The notes beneath the pieces were generated by a model, which was not told the origin of the DNA, did no database searches, and worked only from the letters and a program-made list of their open reading frames with translations. Below are positions 32,400 to 32,916 of a stretch of DNA of 32,916 bases, in pieces; the stretch's first letter is position 1, and each line of letters begins with the position of its first letter. The DNA is taken from positions 1 to 32,916 of the forward strand of contig JBFMBH010000032.1 in assembly GCA_040755095.1 (NCBI GenBank), written 5' to 3'. The translations under genes and the position numbers were made by a program. Origin of the DNA: Thermodesulfobacteriota bacterium. GTDB taxonomy: Bacteria; Desulfobacterota; Desulfobulbia; Desulfobulbales; JBFMBH01.

Positions 32400-32916
32400 T
32401 CAGGACGTGGCGCAGCACATGGCGCCGGCCCCTGCCCTTGCCCGGGCCTCCAGGGCGACCTCCAGCTCCCGAAGTGCCTGCCTGCCGTCGAGGAGCAAAG
32501 ACCATTCCTGCTCACCGCCAGCGATGAAGCGCCCCAGCATCAGCCGGTAAGGCTCGTTGCCGTCCAGGCTGTCGGAGGCGTGGAGGGTCTCCCACTGGTC
32601 GCGATCCCGCCGGAACAGACGGACGCTGCAGATCTCCGGGTTCTTGCCTTCGCTCTGCCACAGGAGCATGCCGTCCTCTCCAACCAGCTCACAGCCCCGG
32701 CGCTTATAGGGGCGCAGATAGTCGAGATGGATCTCCGACACCGTCCCTGACGCGTGCCGCAAGGCCAGGCAGGCATAGTCTTCGACGTCGATATCGAGGT
32801 CGCTCAGCCGGGCGGCCACCGCGGCGTTCACGGTGGCAACCGGTCCCAGAATCCACCCAAGGTAGTCCAGTTCGTGGATCGCGTCCAGAATCACCCCGCC
32901 CCCCGCCTCCCGCCGG
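32400..32916 (-). CDS. Gfo/Idh/MocA-family oxidoreductase, C-terminal part
   Basis: The coding region enters from beyond the right edge; the frame is open up to the last bases (REAGGGVILDAIHELDYLGW). Only about 170 C-terminal residues are visible and the NAD(P)-binding Rossmann half is outside the window. GGGVILDAIHELDY is the strand and helix with the conserved His of Gfo/Idh/MocA dehydrogenases, and EDYACLALRHASGTVSEIHLDYL plus YRLMLGRFIAGGEQ are family-typical. Such enzymes oxidise or reduce nucleotide sugars or their derivatives. As the first visible gene of the operon it probably acts early in making the unusual sugar. The remaining upstream genes, which may include pseB, pseC, pseG and pseF counterparts, cannot be seen. 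Confidence 0.8.
   Translation of the reverse strand, partial: RREAGGGVILDAIHELDYLGWILGPVATVNAAVAARLSDLDIDVEDYACLALRHASGTVSEIHLDYLRPYKRRGCELVGEDGMLLWQSEGKNPEICSVRLFRRDRDQWETLHASDSLDGNEPYRLMLGRFIAGGEQEWSLLLDGRQALRELEVALEARARAGAGAMCCATS

Noticed and set aside
1-32916. CRISPR arrays, tRNA or rRNA genes, insertion sequences
   Set aside because: I looked for regularly spaced repeats, cloverleaf-like segments and transposase motifs and saw none; sensitive searches could still find small ones.

Overview
The window is a GC-rich (visibly well above 60 %) bacterial chromosome segment from a Gram-negative organism. It carries Kdo-pathway enzymes, a Wzx-type flippase and a long surface-glycan locus. A fused endonuclease Q-like/UvrD helicase, a choice-of-anchor-Q beta-helix protein and an HTH/Zn-ribbon regulator are all compatible with a Desulfobacterota (former Deltaproteobacteria) host, but that placement is inference from gene content only. 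No rRNA, tRNA, CRISPR array or intact insertion sequence was seen.

Left part (1-8444), mostly plus strand: the 3' end of a secreted right-handed beta-helix protein; a decayed restriction-modification remnant that stitches pieces resembling DUF1016, HsdR and HsdS into one pseudo-ORF; an intact class II Fic protein; a 1085-residue PHP/EndoQ-like-UvrD helicase fusion; an overlapping or closely spaced NahK-like sugar kinase; then a convergent small membrane protein with its own terminator and a divergent HTH/Zn-ribbon regulator.

Right part (8410-32916), all minus strand: about 23 genes with short gaps or overlaps, apparently one polysaccharide or glycan operon entering from beyond the right edge. 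In transcription order: Gfo/Idh/MocA oxidoreductase (partial), class III aminotransferase, HisH-like and HisF-like subunits, N-acetyl sugar amidotransferase, a TIM-barrel/GNAT fusion, a PseI/NeuB-family synthase, a GNAT, an unrecognised protein, a KAS III (FabH-like) enzyme, an acyl carrier protein, a large unrecognised GT-B-like protein, a Wzx flippase, a methyltransferase, a second large surface-carbohydrate protein, a stand-alone KdsD-tail-like CBS pair, KdsB, a variant KdsA, a radical SAM/SPASM protein, an FkbM methyltransferase, a GT2, an asparagine-synthase-like amidotransferase and a GT4.

How they may work together: the first half looks like a pathway for a pseudaminic-acid-type nonulosonic acid carrying an acetamidino group (amidotransferase plus HisH/HisF paralogues) and perhaps an unusual N-acyl group built on a dedicated ACP by the KAS III enzyme and delivered by a GNAT. 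The second half makes CMP-Kdo or a Kdo-like sugar, methylates and otherwise modifies sugars, assembles the repeat unit and flips it. The most unusual pieces are the TIM/GNAT fusion, the ACP/KAS III/unknown cassette, the CBS-kdsB-kdsA unit with an altered KdsA motif, two large uncharacterised transferase-like proteins, and outside the locus the EndoQ-UvrD fusion and the three-part restriction relic.
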